A stretch of 64,000 bases of DNA, taken from assembly GCF_932276165.1 (NCBI RefSeq), contig NC_064001.1:7633501-7697500 (forward strand), read 5' to 3'. The position numbers and the translations under genes are program-made. Below, in pieces: positions 34,250-44,234 of this stretch (position 1 is the stretch's first letter; every line of letters starts with the position of its first letter). A model generated the notes under the pieces. It was given only the letters and a program-made list of their open reading frames with translations. It made no database searches and was not told where the DNA came from. This stretch comes from Plutella xylostella (Eukaryota > Arthropoda > Insecta > Lepidoptera > Plutellidae).

Positions 34250-35515
34250 AACTATGTAAAGTTTATGGTTTAGTTAATAAAAGTAATTTCTAAGTATCTA
34301 TGCAAAGCCCCAATAAATTGTCCCCAAAAGAAATTAAAACAAACTGGAGACGTAACCCTAACGGATATTATTAAATAAATTCTCGTCTGCAAAAATTAAA
34401 GGTCAAAGTAAAAGTTAAAAGTTGTCCTTTTTGAATAATGACCGAAAACTTTTCTAATTTTGCTCAGAAACGAGCTAATATTGTGGATGGTGGAGTTCGT
34501 TACCCGAGACCAACTTCCGCCATCTTGGATTAAGTTTTTATCTTAATCTTAAAAACCTTTATTCCTTTGCAATAAATACAATTCGCATTAGATTTCACGG
34601 TACAATTTTTGTGATCAATTTCTATGTGCAGTCAATCGAGAATACTGATTTTGTATCTGAGATTGCTTATTTTAATTATTCCGAATACCTACCTATTTTA
34701 TTGTAAAAAAATATAATTATCATTTGATTCAGTTTTCGATAGGAATTTGTCGCAAGATAGCTACAAAACAAAACGCAGCGGAAGCCTGACCTACAAACCG
34801 TAGCTCAGCCACTTGCCCTAATTCGCGTTCCAATAGGCGTAAACTCTTCCGACACAAACCTAACCGTGCCAAAGGTATTGATATGATTCCATTATTGATG
34901 GCTAATAAGTGCTCTTTTCACCTAACTTATTAAATAATAGTAAAAAAATAATAGTAATTTGAGCGTTGTAATTATGAGCTTTTTGGATTGGAGTCTGTAT
35001 TTGACGCTTCCAAAGGAATGGTGTCTTTACTCCTTCTGGAGAAGTTAAAACAGAATAAAATACTTCTTATATTATATTTTCCATTCTTTTTCCATTTTCT
35101 AACAGACTGTTCTTATATGTTTCACCTGTAATATTATTAAATACTCCTTAGCTTTCTATGTAAAATATCTAGTGGTGGCGTTTACTTTCGGAATTGAGTT
35201 CTATCGAACGAGTGTTTGGAACCTTTTCTAACCGCGTTAGTCGGTGACTAGACTTCGACTACTTTAACTTTGCAATGAGTAAAATAGGCGAGTATATTTT
35301 TTCATTTGCTAGTAAATGAATGAAGAAGAGTTAATTACTGAACTAGAAGAGTAAATAATGGCTGTCCTAGTAAACTTATTTTGGTGATCAATGTCACTTA
35401 TTTGAATTTTCTTTAGAATGCCGTTAGTGTTGCCATAGTCTCATATCCAGCTCACCATTGAATATAAACGTTCTGTACGTCTAGTATAGGTTGTTGATAG
35501 TTGACACAACGTTTA
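34250..35515. other. AT-rich non-coding DNA
   Basis: Nothing supported. Confidence 0.35.
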
Positions 35516-35933
35516 TAGTTTCAGTTTTCTTCCATACATTTACAAGCAGCGCCTCTAGCGGAAACTATCATAAACTAAAATTGGTAGTATGAGTTATTTC
35601 AAATCGTAGTTTTAAAAAACGAAATAAGTTTACGTGTAAATTATAGCTTTTTGGTAGTACGAGTTACATGTTTGACAGATCTTAGGTAGTCAGCTTCAAC
35701 GAATTCGAAAACTTTCATAGTTGTTGCTCTCACTGAAAATTTGTAGGTGAGAAGCGTTTTTGTTGTTGGTTAGGATCTAGTTAGAATTTAATTTGTGACT
35801 ATCAGCGATCATATTTTGCGTGGCGAATGGCTGCAGAGGCAGAGGAAACCCTATTAACCACTAGGAACTAACACAAACTTAAGAATGCGGAGTAATGATG
35901 GCAGGAATAGTGCTTGTTATTAGAGATAGTTTA

Positions 35934-36062
35934 TATTGGTTCAGTGACTGGACCCAGTAGAGTACTATGTTGGTACTGATCCCGCTTGGACGCTATTTTC
36001 AACCAAGTCCAATGCGACTGTGTCGTGAAATCTGCCTTACTGCGTCCAGGCACTGAACCAAT
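35934..36062. mobile_element. MITE with ATTGGTTCAGTG ends
   Basis: ATTGGTTCAGTGACTGGAC and its inverse GTCCAGGCACTGAACCAAT differ by one base. About 129 bp; AT-rich flanks, no certain duplication. Confidence 0.7.
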
Positions 36063-36076
36063 GTATATCACCATTA

Positions 36077-36237
36077 GGGTGCTTACATAGAGATACTGGT
36101 TACCTGTATCTACCCGTACCGGTAACCTGCTGTTTATCTTTCAGCGAGTGCGCTAGAGCATTTCACGGTTTTAAATTTCTCAGTGAGCGATACCTAATCA
36201 AGTTACCGGTACGGGTAGATTCTTTACGTAAGCACCC
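36077..36237. mobile_element. Harbinger-like MITE with TTA duplication
   Basis: GGGTGCTTACATAGAG on the left and TTACGTAAGCACCC on the right are inverted, with ACCCGTACCGGTAAC / GTTACCGGTACGGGT inside. Flanked by TTA at 36,074-36,076 and 36,238-36,240, which fits a PIF/Harbinger-type 3-bp duplication. Confidence 0.7.
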
Positions 36238-36307
36238 TTAGAAATGAAAAATAAATGTTTAAAAATAATCATTTATTACTTATATAGTTATCCATTACAT
36301 AAATGGC

Positions 36308-36596
36308 CTAAATCCCCACGAGAGGACGATAGCGTCGCGGCGTTGACTGCCTCGGACGAATCACGCGTCGACGGGTTGTCCTAGGACTCTGCCTTGGTCT
36401 CAGTGGGGCAACAAGTATTGGGCTTCTTCCGACGACAGGGCATCTTGGGCTTCGTCCAACGACAGAGCGTCTTGGGCTCCCCACATATGCAGAATAGGTC
36501 GTAGGAGATTCACATTCATACACCATGTACGGACATTTATTTATGGCAGTTAACCTGCCGTGGGGTCCATCGGCAGGCTTGTTTAGGTCCCCATTC
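36308..36596 (-). CDS. Candidate terminal exon of an unknown arginine-rich protein
   Basis: On the minus strand ATTTACAG|GAATGG (AG at 36,598/36,597) is a plausible acceptor. From 36,596 the frame is open for 95 codons to a TAG at 36,310-36,308, and an AATAAA lies about 35-40 bp further on. The peptide begins NGDLNKPADGPHGRLTAINK and continues with PYMVYECESPTTYSAYVG. It then has three SP/RS-type repeats (GSPRRSVV, GRSPRCPVV, GRSPILVA) and a basic tail (RPRQSPRTTRRR, STPRRY). The segment is distinctly GC-richer than its surroundings. I do not recognise the family. It lies between the inverted words described at 35,651 and 37,041, so it may be transposon-derived. If it is a host exon, the rest of the gene lies to the right. 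Confidence 0.33.
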
Positions 36597-37494
36597 CTGT
36601 AAATAGTACGAATAGATTAGGTCTAGTAAAATATTATTTATTCCTACAATTTTACCTTAAGTTATCGTAAACATAATAAGTATATAGGTAGGTAGGTACT
36701 TACCTTTCCATAAAATCTACAATTAGGTACCTACTTCGAATTGCGATGCACTTGTGAGGATCATTCTTAATTTTATAATTTTTATAAATAAAAGCTTGTA
36801 AACCAAATTTCAGTTTGTTTTTGTTAAGAGTCATTGACATTGATTGACATATATATTTTGGTTAGAGTCATTGACATATAATATACGAAAATCAAGACGC
36901 CAAAATGACATGTGTGTTTGCCCTTTCTTTTTACAAGCGCTAGAAAGAGGTAAAGTATCTAGAGTGAAGTTCGCACAATCTAGTTGTAGCATAAACGATA
37001 TCGCATGAACTATAATAAAAAAATGTAACTCATACTACCAATTAACTTGGAAACTAATAGTTTGGCGTGCTTACGATTTCTATCAACGTTGACATATATT
37101 GCAAGCCCGTACTAGACGCTCTGAAATCGCGCGCCCACATCCCTGTCATTCTAATCTAAACACGTGTCTCCGCAGAGCAAGACGAATCGGCCTTCCAGAT
37201 TGTCTCATCTGGATACGGAAACTATTTCGACATTCGAATTTTAGAACGAATTTGTCTTTGGAACTGGAGCGAAAGTCCGCTAAATGCGTGGCACCAAATA
37301 ATATTTGTTGATGATCCAAATAAGCAAAAAGCATCCAATATTTTCTGTTTTAGTTAAGCTTTATGATTTTGTTCAAAAAAATATGTCATGGAAGGAAGTA
37401 ACTTATTTGTGGCCTTACATAGATAGTATAAAATATTTGTCTTACCTAAGTGCTGTCTGATAGTTACTTACATTTTTCATATACACTTATTTCA

Positions 37495-37624
37495 ATGCTA
37501 TCGTCGTCGATAAGTTCGTATAATGCGCATTCCACCAATCACAGCGCCGTATTTATGGATAATAGTGACGTTTATCTACGTCGACAACAACCCCGTGTTG
37601 CGGCAGCAGTGCTGCAGTGGTAGT
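37495..37624 (+). CDS. Coding-like open frame, unknown
   Basis: From an ATG near 37,497 the frame reads MLSSSISSYNAHSTNHSAVF and then MDNSDVYLRRQQPRVAAAV before a TAG near 37,620. A GTAGTG just at the stop could be a weak donor. After the stop the same frame stays open for about 60 more codons to about 37,807 (ending LRLLSWLRWYCT). Another plus frame (37,523-37,750) is also open. GC-rich composition may explain all of this. It is listed because amino-acid content and composition differ from the neighbourhood. Confidence 0.2.
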
Positions 37625-37839
37625 GGCGTGGTTGTGACGTGCAGACAGCAGACTTCAGCCCCTCTGATGGTACCGGTAACTCCTATGGCCTTATGCCAAG
37701 GAATCTCTTTAGAGTTTGGCGGTACGCTATCGCTTGTATCTTCTTGTTAGATACGTCATATTTTATTGTTTCCCTCCGGCTTTTAAGTTGGCTTCGCTGG
37801 TATTGCACGTAGTTTTTTTGTAGCTGTATGCTGCCGGGC

Positions 37840-38290
37840 ACTTGAGGAAATTGAATTAGTTGTGTAAAGCAGACGCGGAGTTGGTTGAAAGCACGATATT
37901 TTTACTCAATATTGGTTTAAGGCGCCATAGGGAGCAAAAAAGGTAGTCAGATTGTAGAAAAATAACGAATTAATAAAAGTCGGTTATGCTTCGGAATAGG
38001 AAGAGAAATAAAAATGGAAATAAAATATTTTCAAACTTAAAGATTTTTCCAGAGCACGTTTATTTTTATTACCTATGTCAGATTATTATTTAAATTAAGC
38101 ACAGCAGCTTTTTGTTGATTGATGAAGTTTATAACATAGGTATTCCGAAGAGTATATTTATTTCATCACCATCACACTCAACATTTTTTATTTAATGTCT
38201 CTGTAGCTCAATGGGACGAAAACCGTATCCACTGGAGAGGATTTAGGCTGAGGACCAATTTCCACAATTGAATTTGGAAATCATAGAGGT
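37840..38290. other. Non-coding DNA
   Basis: CTCTGTAGCTCAATGGGACG at about 38,199 resembles a tRNA D-arm but no cloverleaf or B box follows. Nothing else. Confidence 0.35.
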
Positions 38291-38297
38291 ACATATA

Positions 38298-38530
38298 CAC
38301 TCCCGGGCAATAAAAAAGTTCCACTCACAAAATGCCGACAACAAACGACCCAAATTTTTTCAAACATTTATTATAAAATTTGAACAAAATATTACCATTT
38401 TCAGTTGGTAATATCCTAACGCTCTGTTAAATGTACTTAAATGTTGCAGAAGGCGTCATCAAACTAGCCTTTTCCGTTAAGGAGTAATTTGTTGTTTTTC
38501 TCAGTGGAACCTTTTCATTGCACGTGAGTG
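38298..38530. mobile_element. TA-flanked MITE with CACTCCCGGGCAATAAAAAA ends
   Basis: Left CACTCCCGGGCAATAAAAAA plus GTTCCACTCA mirrors right TCAGTGGAACCTTTTCATTG plus CACGTGAGTG. TA dinucleotides flank both ends, as for Tc1/mariner-type insertion. Length 233 bp, no transposase. End fragments of the same family are at 12,986-13,020, 13,588-13,616 and 22,755-22,780. Confidence 0.7.
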
Positions 38531-38574
38531 TATTATCTCCTGATTCAGGGGGATCACTAATTTATGACAAAAAG

Positions 38575-38672
38575 CAACAAGCGCGAGCCACGACTCTCTC
38601 TCGTTGTATTAAAAGTACCGATTGCACGACAGCTCTCGTTCCTTCGTTTTTGTCAGTAAGTATAGAGTAACC
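38575..38672 (-). repeat. Inverted partner of the 1.37-kb repeat
   Basis: GCGCGAGCCACGACTCTCTC and CCGATTGCACGACAGCTCTC are the reverse complement of sequence at 1385-1441. Confidence 0.6.
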
Positions 38673-38679
38673 CTTCTGA

Positions 38680-39940
38680 TCCGCACAAAATAAAGAGCAT
38701 TGACCCCCACGGACTCAGTATTAAATAACAATTACAAGGCACTTATTACAACGCAGATAAAATCACAACTAGCACAAACATTCATAATTGCGGTACGGCC
38801 ACCTGCCCCGTAACGTAGTTAGTTGAAACAATGAAATGAAACCGGAAAGTCCATTGGGCCACCCGATAAAAGCTATTAGCCTGCAAAATGAGCATCTCCA
38901 TTCTCCATCCGCTACCCTTTATACCTATTGGTTCACTTGTTAATGAATAAATTGGATAAAAGCCAAAATTGGTAATTTGGGGGCCGGGTTTGTTGTGATA
39001 ACTATCTTTGAACTACGGTTCTGTTTTCAGTTGTAATGTACTCGTATTTAGTTTGGTTAATTTAGATAAAATTGTGATTAGTGATATAGGCATGTAGCCG
39101 GTAGAAGTTAGGTGAGGAAGGTCGAGGATAGATAGAGAGCCTACGATAGAGGTACAGTACAGTGATGTGGCGCTCTTTGAGAGATACTTGAGAGATATCT
39201 TTGTTATTATTATTAGTTTTACAAAACCTTATTTAATAATGTAGTTTATAACTATATCACAGTAGGTAACTTTGTTTCAAGTTTTCAAAAAGTGCCTTAT
39301 GTATTTTTTTTAAAATTTGTTACTAATCTGTTACTTCACTTAATAATGATTAATGTAGGGAACACACATCTTGTGTCCAGTAATAGAAAACAAACAAAAT
39401 ATGGAGTTTGAGATAAACCGGTTCTAAACCAAAGTTGGCAGTCTTCCAGTCCAGTCCAGCTTAGTTCTCAACTTGACAAAGTTTAAACAAGTTTTCAACT
39501 TCAAATAGTTGTTGGAGTTTGTCCTTCCGTCGTTCATAAGCAAATGGTTCCACTCCAATTATTATGTAGTAGACACTGACTTGACGACTGACAAATGGGC
39601 GCCGACCAACTTCGCCCCAGTAAGTGTTGTGAGATAAGAGATAAGCTCTACATTTGACAAAGGATACTTTACGAATAATCCTTGCAACCCCCGACCGACA
39701 AGTAGGGGTGACACAAGCTTGAAACAGTCATGTTCTGTCAGTTCTGTGCGACATCTAGGGCTTTTTTCAAATAATAATATAATTTTCATCATAATACCCA
39801 ATATGCTCACACCCATTTATGTATTTCCCGAAGGCATAGTTAAAGGTGACAAAAAGCGACCTATCCGTTTTTATAGTTGTACAGTGTTCACGTGATAGAT
39901 GGAATTGTCAATTTTGGAATGAGTCAATTTACTTGCTCGT
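38680..39940. other. Non-coding DNA with SINE relic
   Basis: A decayed SINE body (TCCCGAAGGCATAGTTAAAG) lies at 39,830-39,900. No gene supported; the minus frame at 39,562-39,816 lacks any motif. Confidence 0.35.
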
Positions 39941-39949
39941 CTAGAATCT

Positions 39950-40210
39950 AATGTGTAATGCAATGCGACCTTTGGCCAGGAATACCCTAATAATTTCCCC
40001 ACTGACCAGAAATTAAGAATACACTGCTGCGTGAAGCAAAGCGATTCGAGCAGGAACTTGGGTGGAGGATGGTGGACCGTGGACAAGACCGACGCTGCCA
40101 GGCGTACCTAACTCAAAGGTTATCCCTGGCCATACAAAGTGGAAATGCAGCCAGCATCAAAGGTACATTTGGGTGGAATGCAACAGAAGTGCGTCACATT
40201 AATTTGTAAA
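39950..40210 (+). pseudogene. Frameshifted coding fragment, unknown, probably TE-derived
   Basis: One plus frame reads CNATFGQEYPNNFPTDQKLR (about 39,957-40,016). Just downstream a second frame continues with LLREAKRFEQELGWRMVDRG, then RRCQAYLTQRLSLAIQ and SGNAASIKGTF to a TAA near 40,208. Two adjoining frames with coherent, protein-like composition point to a single ancient coding sequence broken by a frameshift near 40,017. The CQAYLTQRLSLAIQxGNAAS segment feels like a recurring insect repeat-encoded protein, but I cannot name the family. No start or splice site was assigned. Confidence 0.4.
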
Positions 40211-40574
40211 ATATTATGTAAATGCGAGTTTTTAATTATTAATTGTTTGTTTGGATATTATTTCTATCTTATTTAGTTCTGCATGTACATATTGCTAATT
40301 AATTAGAAAAATAACTTGTGAAAACAAATTAAAACTTCCCAGTAAACTGAATGAGTAGCTAAACTATTAAATTAACCGATTGTTTGCGAAGAGAGCGCGG
40401 GTCGGGTTAATATCGAGTGAGTCGAAGCGCAGTTTGCGTATTAGCAGACTGCGGCTAGAGCCGGATCGTGTTTGTAGGAAAAGTTAGCGACTGACAGATG
40501 CAGATCACTGAACCAGCTCTGGAGGGGGATTCTGCTATATAAAAGTGTAAAAACAGCTGTCCGCATGCTCTTGT

Positions 40575-40665
40575 CGCCTATAGGTTGGGTGGAAAAACTG
40601 CTTTCAGTGATAAGATGCCGAATACTTTCTTTGTAGAATATTTCCAGGCCAGGATGTTATTATAA
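40575..40665 (+). repeat. Retroelement tail relic
   Basis: TATAGGTTGGGTGGAAAAAC then GCTTTCAGTGATAAGATGCC parallels the tail at 24,683 (GGTTGTCTGGCAGAGATCGC, TTTTAGTGATAAGACCGCC). Upstream (40,390-40,560) the DNA is GC-rich with a TATATAAAAG at about 40,537; its role is unknown. Confidence 0.4.
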
Positions 40666-40761
40666 GTATTTTATATTATTATATATTTTTTATTTGTAAA
40701 ATAAATAGATAGTTTAGTATAAGTACTTTAACACATATTGAAGTATATCCTTTAAGTTATG

Positions 40762-41410
40762 TATATGTCGCAGGCAACTGGTTTAATCTTCTGTTTGATT
40801 GAACCACTAGCCCGTTCATTGGATGGCGCTGTTCAGTTGTATGACTAGGCCGAACGTTGATTGTACAAGCGTCACAAAACGTCCAACTAGTTAGCTGACT
40901 TAAAATCAGTCAGGTGGTGAATAAAACAAATATGGCGTCTAAAAGCTAACAGCTGACACAAAAAGCACCTATATTGTTAGTTTTTTGCAAATAAATTAGC
41001 TTTAAATTACGTTATTTGTGTTAAAATAGTGTGACAACATGGATTTACCTATTATTACGCCGCGGGCGGATAGTTTCAAAGAAAAAAAGTGGCGAAACTG
41101 TTTAATTATGAACAACAATATGAAGGAACGTTTATTGTTATTGATTAGTTAATTTGTGAGATAAGAGCTTTGTAACATAGTCTTTTTGTTGACTCCTGTC
41201 TGGTGATGTTCACCCTAACCAGACATTACAAAGTTGCTATACTATATCCCATTCAACCACTTCGCTGAATGACGTTCAGTAAAGACGTCGAACGTTACAA
41301 TCAACGACTTGACGAGTTGTCCTTTAGTCATACAACTGAATAGCGCCATCCAATGAACGGGCTAGTGGTTCAATCAAACAGGAGATTAAACCAGTTGCCT
41401 GCGACATATA
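40762..41410. mobile_element. DNA transposon with about 90-bp terminal inverted repeats
   Basis: The left end TATATGTCGCAGGCAACTGG continues through TTGAACCACTAGCCCGTTCA and GGATGGCGCT to CAGTTGTATGACTA. The right end (41,325-41,410) is its reverse complement with about three differences. Total 649 bp; the interior (about 430 bp) has no transposase frame. TATA-rich flanks prevent an unambiguous duplication call (TA or TATAT are possible). Superfamily unassigned. Confidence 0.8.
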
Positions 41411-41466
41411 TAGTTAAATTGAATAAAAAAATTTAAATACTTTCTTTGTTCTCGTCAAACTTCTAG

Positions 41467-41791
41467 AATCCTTATTACACGCTGGGTTATCCCTAGAATT
41501 ATTAATCCACATGAATCTTACCGGAAAATTGCACATCTCTTAGAATTAAACTTAGAAAGCCACATTGACGACACGCCACTGCTTCGCCATTTGTTTAGCA
41601 GACTCGCCCCGCTACAGCGCGGTCGGTTGCTCAGTTGGAAATGTCAACACTGCGAAGAGTCGGATGCAAAGGCTCTGTATGAAACGAAACGATTCAAATT
41701 GACAGCGGCAGTTAGTGAAGAAATGTTCCCAACACATGGCATGGGCATGACACGCATATCAAACACAAAAGTAACAAGAAAATGTTTGTGA
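41467..41791 (+). CDS. Candidate exon or decayed coding sequence, unknown
   Basis: A strong acceptor-like tract (CTTTCTTTGTTCTCG followed by AAACTTCTAG, AG at 41,465-41,466) is followed by a frame open for about 107 codons to TGA at 41,789. The peptide includes TRWVIPRIINPHESYRKIAH, LLELNLESHIDDTPLLRHLF, a KCQHCEES Cys pair and KRFKLTAAVSEEMFPTHG. Its composition is that of an ordinary soluble protein, but no family is recognised. No AATAAA follows closely. The left edge is only about 55 bp from the foldback element ending at 41,410, so the upstream part of the gene or repeat may have been displaced. Confidence 0.33.
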
Positions 41792-41944
41792 CTGACGGAT
41801 GGATGAGGAAAAAAAGGGACTGATAAAGTATTTCCACGGGAAAACGTTATGTTAAACTTGCGGAGAAAGGTATTGAAAAAAGCTCAAATGAATTGGTGTT
41901 AACTTTTTCAAAGTGGTAAATTATGTGTTGATCTTATGTGTATA

Positions 41945-42045
41945 AAGAGTGTTAAAATTATAAGTTTGTAGTTAGCTGAAAGGGGGTGACTCAAGGAGTG
42001 ATTCTTAACTACTTTTCCTGCAACGATGTTTGGAAATTAGCGACC
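41945..42045. repeat. MITE fragment (AGCTGAAAGGGGGTGACTC)
   Basis: AGAGTGTTAAAATTATAAG and GCTGAAAGGGGGTGACTCAA are the left end of the family seen at 53.07 kb and 58.1 kb. It abuts the LINE at 42.06 kb. A CGATGTTTGGAAATTAGCGA / TCGCTAATTTCCAAACCACG inverted pair lies at 42,023-42,088. Confidence 0.45.
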
Positions 42046-42055
42046 CACTTTCTGT

Positions 42056-42980
42056 GTGGCGACTGTGGTCGCTAATTTCCAAACCACGACTGTGGTCATG
42101 GTGCAAAGTGTGGATCGGCCGCCTAAGATCACACTCGACGGCGCTGTCCTTGATGTCGTGGATCACTTCTGCTACCTCGGTTCAATAACCACATCAGCTC
42201 TGACAACTGACAAGGAAATAGACTCTCGGATTGGCAAAGCATCGACCTCATTTGGAAAGCTTTATACTCGCGTATGGAGAAACTCAAAGCTCACCACTCA
42301 CACCAAAGTCCTTGTATACCAGACTTGCGTCCTAAGTATACTATTGTACGCTTCGGAAACATGGACTACCTATGCTAAACAAGAACGCAAACTTAATGCT
42401 TTCCATATGCGTTGCCTAAGATCTATCCTTGGAGTGACGTGGGAGGACAAAATGACAAATCGGAATGTCCTGGAGAAGACGCGTTGCTGCAGTATAACAG
42501 CCATCTTAAAGCAACGTCGTCTCCGCTTGCTCGGTCATGTCCACCGAATGGATTCTGGGAGGTTGCCACGCCAAGTGATGCTGGGACAGATCGCTGATAC
42601 CAAACGACCAGTGGGAAGACCAGCTCTACGCTTTAAAGACTGCTGCAAGCGTGACATGCATAGTTTCGGATTACAGACAGACAGCTGGGAAACACGCGCC
42701 GAAATGAGACCTGAATGGCGCCGCGATATTCAAGCAGGCATGGCGAAGCATGATGAAGACTGGCTTGAAAATCTAAAGCAGAAAAGAATTCGCCGTGCTA
42801 TGCCTCCTCCGTTGGAACCGCGTTTCGTTTGCAACCATTGTGGCAAAAAATGTCGTGCTGCTATTGGACTATACAGCCATCAACGACGGTGCGGCCGTCG
42901 TAGCTCATAATCATAACCCACGAGCGCTGCAACAACCATCTATATAGATGCTGTGGCCAATGATGACAATTTTTGCATCA
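42056..42980 (+). mobile_element. LINE C-terminal domain with zinc finger, 5'-truncated
   Basis: The 284-codon frame ending at 42,910 is the part of a LINE polyprotein after the RT catalytic core. Visible blocks are VVDHFCYLGSITTSA, the coiled IDSRIGKASTSFGKL, LSILLYASETWTTYAKQERK, FHMRCLRSILGVTWEDK, the RRLRLLGHVHRMD block, and KRPVGRPALRFKD. A terminal finger CNHCGKKCRAAIGLYSHQRRC has CX2C...HX4C spacing (a CCHC variant). Real homology begins around VQSVDRPPKITLDG; the first about 18 residues are from adjoining sequence, so the listed start is not a gene start. RT catalytic motifs and the endonuclease are missing. The frame is intact, which suggests a young truncated insertion. Clade is not certain (RTE-like or CR1-like). 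Confidence 0.8.
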
Positions 42981-42984
42981 TTTT

Positions 42985-44068
42985 GGAAAAGGGGGTATAA
43001 CAAAGCTTTCCAACAACAGCTAGTAATTTAATGAAATAATGCATTAGTGCAATAATCCTTATCATTTTCTACGCAGCGGTGTGTGCAACTCATTATAAGT
43101 GTAATAAAATTTAATTGAATGTGACCCCGTACTGAAAATTCTGAATATTATGTAGGTATTATGTAAGTACTACAACCAATTTTGGTTCCAAAACGTTCTG
43201 TAATATATTTTATTATAATTTACTTCATCTGTTTGAGGAAAAAAGGCAATGTTATATTAGGGACGTGTATAGCACCACGTAAATTATTGAATTAGAGCCT
43301 GCTTCTAAGTACATAAAACTAAACTAAAACACTACATATATATCATTGAACTTCAAACAGCTCCTGTTCGTTGCAATCTTTTCAGATTTGAATGTAAACT
43401 CGATAAAATACGATACAATCACGACCTCTGTGGCTTTGAAACACCAACGACAGCATATTCCCGTATAACTTACTTTATTTACGGGCCGTCAGCAAGACAG
43501 TTGTAGATCCAAGATAAAATATCAATATGCATAAATAAAGAAAACAAATAAACATCACAGCGCCCCAAGCCCAACACCCGACGAACCCAATAACGTATTT
43601 GACAGCGCAAGGCATACGAACATCAAATCTCTAACCTCAAAATACAAAAGGCTTTCCGAAACACAAAGTACGAAATACACACGACAGCTTGCATGGAGAT
43701 CCCTCCTTGTATCCAAGCATTTTACTGCAGTTGTAAACGGGGAGCACAACCCATATAATATTATTTTTATTCGTAACCTCAAAATCAGGTAGCGTTATAA
43801 AAGTTTTAGGTGTAGTGGTTTTTTGTGGTACGCCGTTCGGTGCGGTGCTTAGCCAGGGAAATGTTATTTGAATTTAGTAATTGGTTCTTCAGTATGAAAA
43901 TGGATAGTAAATATTAGTATTCATATTTTCCATATAACTAAAAATAACACTATGAAAGGTAGTGCAGGATGCAATAAGGCTTAATTTACTAACCCTACTT
44001 TCCTATTTGGCTTTCTAGATAGAAACATTTACCCTGTGCCTTTTTAAATAACACAAATTAATACACCT
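42985..44068. other. Non-coding DNA
   Basis: The minus frame 43,555-43,782 has some Cys/Leu-rich character but no motif, splice context or polyadenylation signal. Nothing supported. Confidence 0.35.
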
Positions 44069-44071
44069 ACG

Positions 44072-44229
44072 GTCAGCTGCATAAGTAGCTATACACTTCT
44101 GTACCTTGTCAAACTGACAAAGCGTAAATATTTCATTATTATTATTATTATTATTATTATTTCAATTAATTGATAGGCGGTTTCAGATTGACAAGGTACA
44201 AAAGTTTATAGCTTCTTCTGCAGCTGACT
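44072..44229. mobile_element. MITE with GTCAGCTGCATAAGTAGC ends
   Basis: GTCAGCTGCATAAGTAGCTA then TGTACCTTGTCAAACTGA is mirrored by TCAGATTGACAAGGTACAAA then CTTCTTCTGCAGCTGAC. A (TTA)n microsatellite (about 44,132-44,160) sits in the loop. A single end is also found near 26.21 kb. Confidence 0.7.
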
Positions 44230-44234
44230 CTACA

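Larger units (their letters stand above)
35651..37041. mobile_element. Possible composite element with TTGGTAGTACGAGTTACAT ends
   Basis: A 19-bp word at 35,651-35,669 returns inverted, with one mismatch, at 37,023-37,041. A truncated direct copy is at 35,581. The 1.39 kb between them contains two complete MITEs and the coding-like minus-strand segment at 36,308-36,596. It may therefore be a DNA transposon remnant, or the ends may belong to unrelated solo fragments. Confidence 0.35.

Noticed and set aside
38193..38255. tRNA-like CTCTGTAGCTCAATGGG
   Set aside because: No B box or cloverleaf follows.
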